A stretch of 64,000 nucleotides of DNA from Circinella umbellata (taxonomy: Eukaryota; Mucoromycota; Mucoromycetes; Mucorales; Lichtheimiaceae). The stretch lies in contig JAIWNF010000018.1 in the NCBI GenBank assembly GCA_025093555.1, positions 248,001 through 312,000 on the forward strand, written 5' to 3'. Every line of letters begins with the position of its first letter. The stretch's first letter is position 1. Positions 61,254 through 64,000 of the stretch are shown piece after piece. The notes beneath the pieces were generated by a model that saw only the letters and a program-made list of their open reading frames with translations, was not told the origin of the DNA and did not search any database. The translations under genes were made by a program, and so were the position numbers.

Positions 61254-62887
61254 GTGGATTCAGACTTTTGTCGAAAACATAGAGATTTTATAATTGAAAA
61301 TCACCGTCTTGGACATGACATGCCATCCATTTGGACAAAGCATTATGAAAGGGCATATAAAGAATATTATGGCGAAAGTACGCCTCCTAATTCGGCCAGG
61401 CATCCTAACTGGGGAGCTTTAGCTCTAAGAATACTAAAGGTATGGAATCTATGCCACAATTTTGTCCAGTAACCTAATTCCAGTTTCTTTCAGAATAAAA
61501 CTCTTAGCACCGAAACAAGTAACTCCCTATCTCCTATCACCAATTCTTCCGATTCTAACACGTCTTCATCACAAACATCTTCAGTCACAATAACAGACGA
61601 TTTCCTTAAAAAATTTCAGACTACACATCAAAAAATGGATGACAAACTCAAATGGAAACTTCCTTTTGGTCTGGTTGTGGAGGATGAGATGCTGAAATAT
61701 GGATTGACTTGTAAACATGAAAAGTAAGTTTTCTAAATTGGCACTATAATGATGGAGTATTACTCTGATATCTCGACAAAAGACTAAAATGAGTTACCAA
61801 TTAGTGCTGTACATTCTTTTATCCTTGATATTAACAATCCGGTATGGCTGGAACGATTTTCTGACTCCCAAGACTGGCAAGCAATAATGAGCAATAATAT
61901 GGTCGGAAATCCCAACAGTTGATAGCAGGGTTGAGACATATCTTGAATCATTTACAAATAAAGTATGTAATTGTAGTATAAATTTGTTATTTAAACATTC
62001 ATATATCACCTTCATGACTTATCATTAACGTTCATTCAAAACACTTACAAAAAATATATAGACAACTTTTAAAGAATTGATGAAGCACGTACGTAGTCAG
62101 CACATTGATGCGGAAGGTGACTTTGATATGGATTGAGTTCAATCGACAATGGACACTGCATTGAGGCTTTATCCAGCAAAATATTTCCCATTGACAGACC
62201 AAACTGAGTCTGATATTTTGAAACGAACATGGATATTCATCGACAAGGTTTTTGATAATCTTCCATTTGATGTACACTAAACATGAGACAATAGTGGTGA
62301 AATGGAATCAACATCATATTCAGAACGGCAAAACTTGACTGCATTGGAGAAAGCCGAAAAAGCATGGTCACCGTGCAGACTTGTTGTTGAAGTCAACTAG
62401 CTCTGAATTTGGTTGTTGTGAAGCAGAGAAGAAGGAACGCGGTAATAAAGGAACAAAGGAAAAGTTTAAAAGTAATTTCAAAGCTCCAAAAATGGTGAAG
62501 GCCATGTTGCAGTCACTGTCATTATCATTCCCCCATGCCAAAAGTCTCGTTTTTGTTGCCTATATTATATCAGGTATTGAAACGAAATGAATCTCTTTCT
62601 CACTTCTCATTAACGTATCCATAAGTACCATTACTAACTAATTGATATCTATATATAGGGTTGAAAATATTCGCATTGCTACTTGATCATCCATCCCCGT
62701 ATGTTTGTTGCCTCAGAAGAACTGTACCAATGTACAGTATGTTCTTTTTACTAAGGTGCATCGAAATTTTTATAAGTAATGTTTCAATTTTATTCTTTTA
62801 AACCACCGCCACTATACTAATTTTTATCAGGTAATGGAGGGATATAGGATATTAGATGAAAGGTTATATGTTCCACTTGTTCAGTAA
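61254..62887 (+). pseudogene. Decayed multi-exon gene of an unrecognised (probably lineage-specific) family
   Basis: Coding blocks with splice-like borders run in order. FCRKHRDFIIENHRLGHDMP to ALRILK ends at a GTATGG donor (about 61,440). NKTLSTETSNSLSPITNSSD to KYGLTCKHEK ends at GTAAGT (about 61,720). LPISAVHSFILDINNPVW follows, then TTFKELMKHVRSQH to KVFDNLPFDVH, then GCCEAEKKERGNKGTKEKFK to FVAYIISG, and finally LKIFALLLDHPS, with VMEGYRILDERLYVPLVQ before a TAA at 62,885. The frame is lost at about 61,914 (one-base shift), at TGA 62,136 where Trp would fit, and at several stops around 62,278-62,300. The preserved order suggests a formerly normal gene; no function can be assigned. Confidence 0.6.
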
Positions 62888-64000
62888 TTCTATAGTGAGA
62901 TTTATATCATTTTAGAACTTCTAATGACTTCAATTATTTATATAGCATCCGTTACTGAATAATATAATTCAATATATCATTAGCATATATTATAATAATT
63001 TCTAGATTTTTTATATTACTAGCAGCATCCAAAAACCCATGAATGCTTTCTTGTAAAAAATTTGAATGAATAATCACATTTTAGTTAGTTCTTCTTTTCT
63101 TCAACATTTTAACTTTTAAAAACAAATTTTCCTAGCATATCTTTTTTCTTTGCTTTGTGCTCTACATCTTTTTCTTTACTCTTCCCATTTTATGATGCTA
63201 ATGTATTAAATGACAATATCCATGTATCCATATAAGGTTAAATATATACCCGTTATTTTACATAGATTTGCGAGTGTTTCAACTTTGGTTCGATCATAAG
63301 ATATCCCCAGCCAAAGTTGGAAATCACCCACCAACTTTGAGCCTCAAAAAAAAAAAAATTTCTGTGAAAACCAAACAGACTAATCCACAAATATTGTTCT
63401 CCATGGTTATAACTTTTATTTTTGTGGGTTAGTTTTTGTTTAGGATTTAGTTGTGTTTATTAATAGGCCATTGAAAATAGACAGAAAAAAAATTCGATTC
63501 TAAAATGTATGCACCTTATTCCTTGATTTTTGGTGAAGTTAATGAGGTGTGGAAATTAACAGATATGAAATTAACGAGGATCCCAAATAATGTAAAACAA
63601 TTTTCAGTACACATGGGATCCATCATCAACCTTATATTATAAACAAAACAAATAGTACACAGGGCACTCGAAGCAACAAAACCAAAAATCATCCAGACAA
63701 CCACGATAATAAATAGTTCATTTGGCATACATCACCTCCCTCCTTGCGCATCAACAATAGTATCCTCATTTTCATCGTAAACATTCATTCAATCTACCTA
63801 TAATTTACTATAAATACCCACATGATTTTTTATATCTTGTATATCTTTTCTCTTACCTTTGTATATATTATGATATCACGCTTTTATAAGAAAAAAAAAC
63901 TATATTTCATCTTACCGTATATTACTGCTGAGTTCACATGTAGACGAGTATCACAGCAAAACTCCGAGAAAGCACAGACCCGTTTGCTCCCCCCATTATT
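62888..64000. other. Terminal intergenic stretch
   Basis: No recognisable gene. A 70-codon minus frame at 63,516-63,728 is hydrophobic (MPNELFIIVVVWMIFGFVAS) and could be a relic helix-pair exon, but no neighbour supports it. An imperfect inverted word (CAACTTTGG / CCAAAGTTGG) occurs at about 63,280-63,330. Confidence 0.4.

Overview
This window looks like nuclear DNA of a filamentous fungus, most probably an early-diverging Mucoromycota (mucoralean-type) genome. The DNA is very AT-rich. Most genes carry many short GT-AG introns, with donors such as GTATGT and GTAAGT. The gene set is fungal: ergothioneine synthase Egt1, a siderophore-type MFS transporter, Mic60, NDUFAF7, an Scd6/LSM14 protein and secreted S28 peptidases. 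Non-LTR and DIRS retroelements are present. The lineage is inferred from gene content and not from a marker gene.

Positions 1-39,000 are a duplicated, transposon-rich accessory region. Its backbone is a segment carrying a secreted S28 serine peptidase. This segment occurs twice in direct orientation at near identity (about 1,771-13,885 and 22,281-27,629) and once as an older inverted copy (about 27,645-32,870). A seven-helix membrane protein gene with its flank is also duplicated (1-1,985 and 36,691-38,580). Peptidase copy A has a one-base frameshift; copies B and C are intact.

The first direct copy is interrupted at 2,540-9,305 by a stack of five insertions: a 368-bp pogo-like MITE in the centre and four non-LTR (LINE) units, two on each side, all with their 5' ends toward the MITE. 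The second direct copy preserves the uninterrupted target (23,041-23,062), so every junction can be read. Each LINE unit is flanked by exact 12-bp target duplications whose inner edge is the TA/MITE boundary. Two units carry only an ORF1-like gene and two carry only reverse transcriptase, yet all four share the same non-poly(A) 3' tail. This is the most unusual structure in the window.

Between the two direct peptidase copies lies a second nest: a LINE fragment (14,348-15,201) entered by a Tc1/mariner-like DNA transposon (15,204-22,272, degenerate transposase), itself entered by a complete-looking DIRS-type tyrosine-recombinase retrotransposon (15,239-19,619). Two copies of another MITE family (33,039-33,506 and 60,059-60,506) and a second degenerate pogo-like MITE (29,473-29,760) are also present.

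Positions 41,000-59,000 are ordinary gene-rich DNA. They hold a uracil/xanthine permease behind a GATA-rich promoter (+), LSM14/Scd6 (-), NDUFAF7/MidA (+), Mic60 (+), Egt1 (-) and a siderophore-iron MFS transporter (-). The last has a match to the SreA-type extended GATA motif about 185 bp upstream of its start. From 59,000 to the end there is a MITE, a decayed multi-exon family gene (61,254-62,887) and otherwise no recognisable genes.
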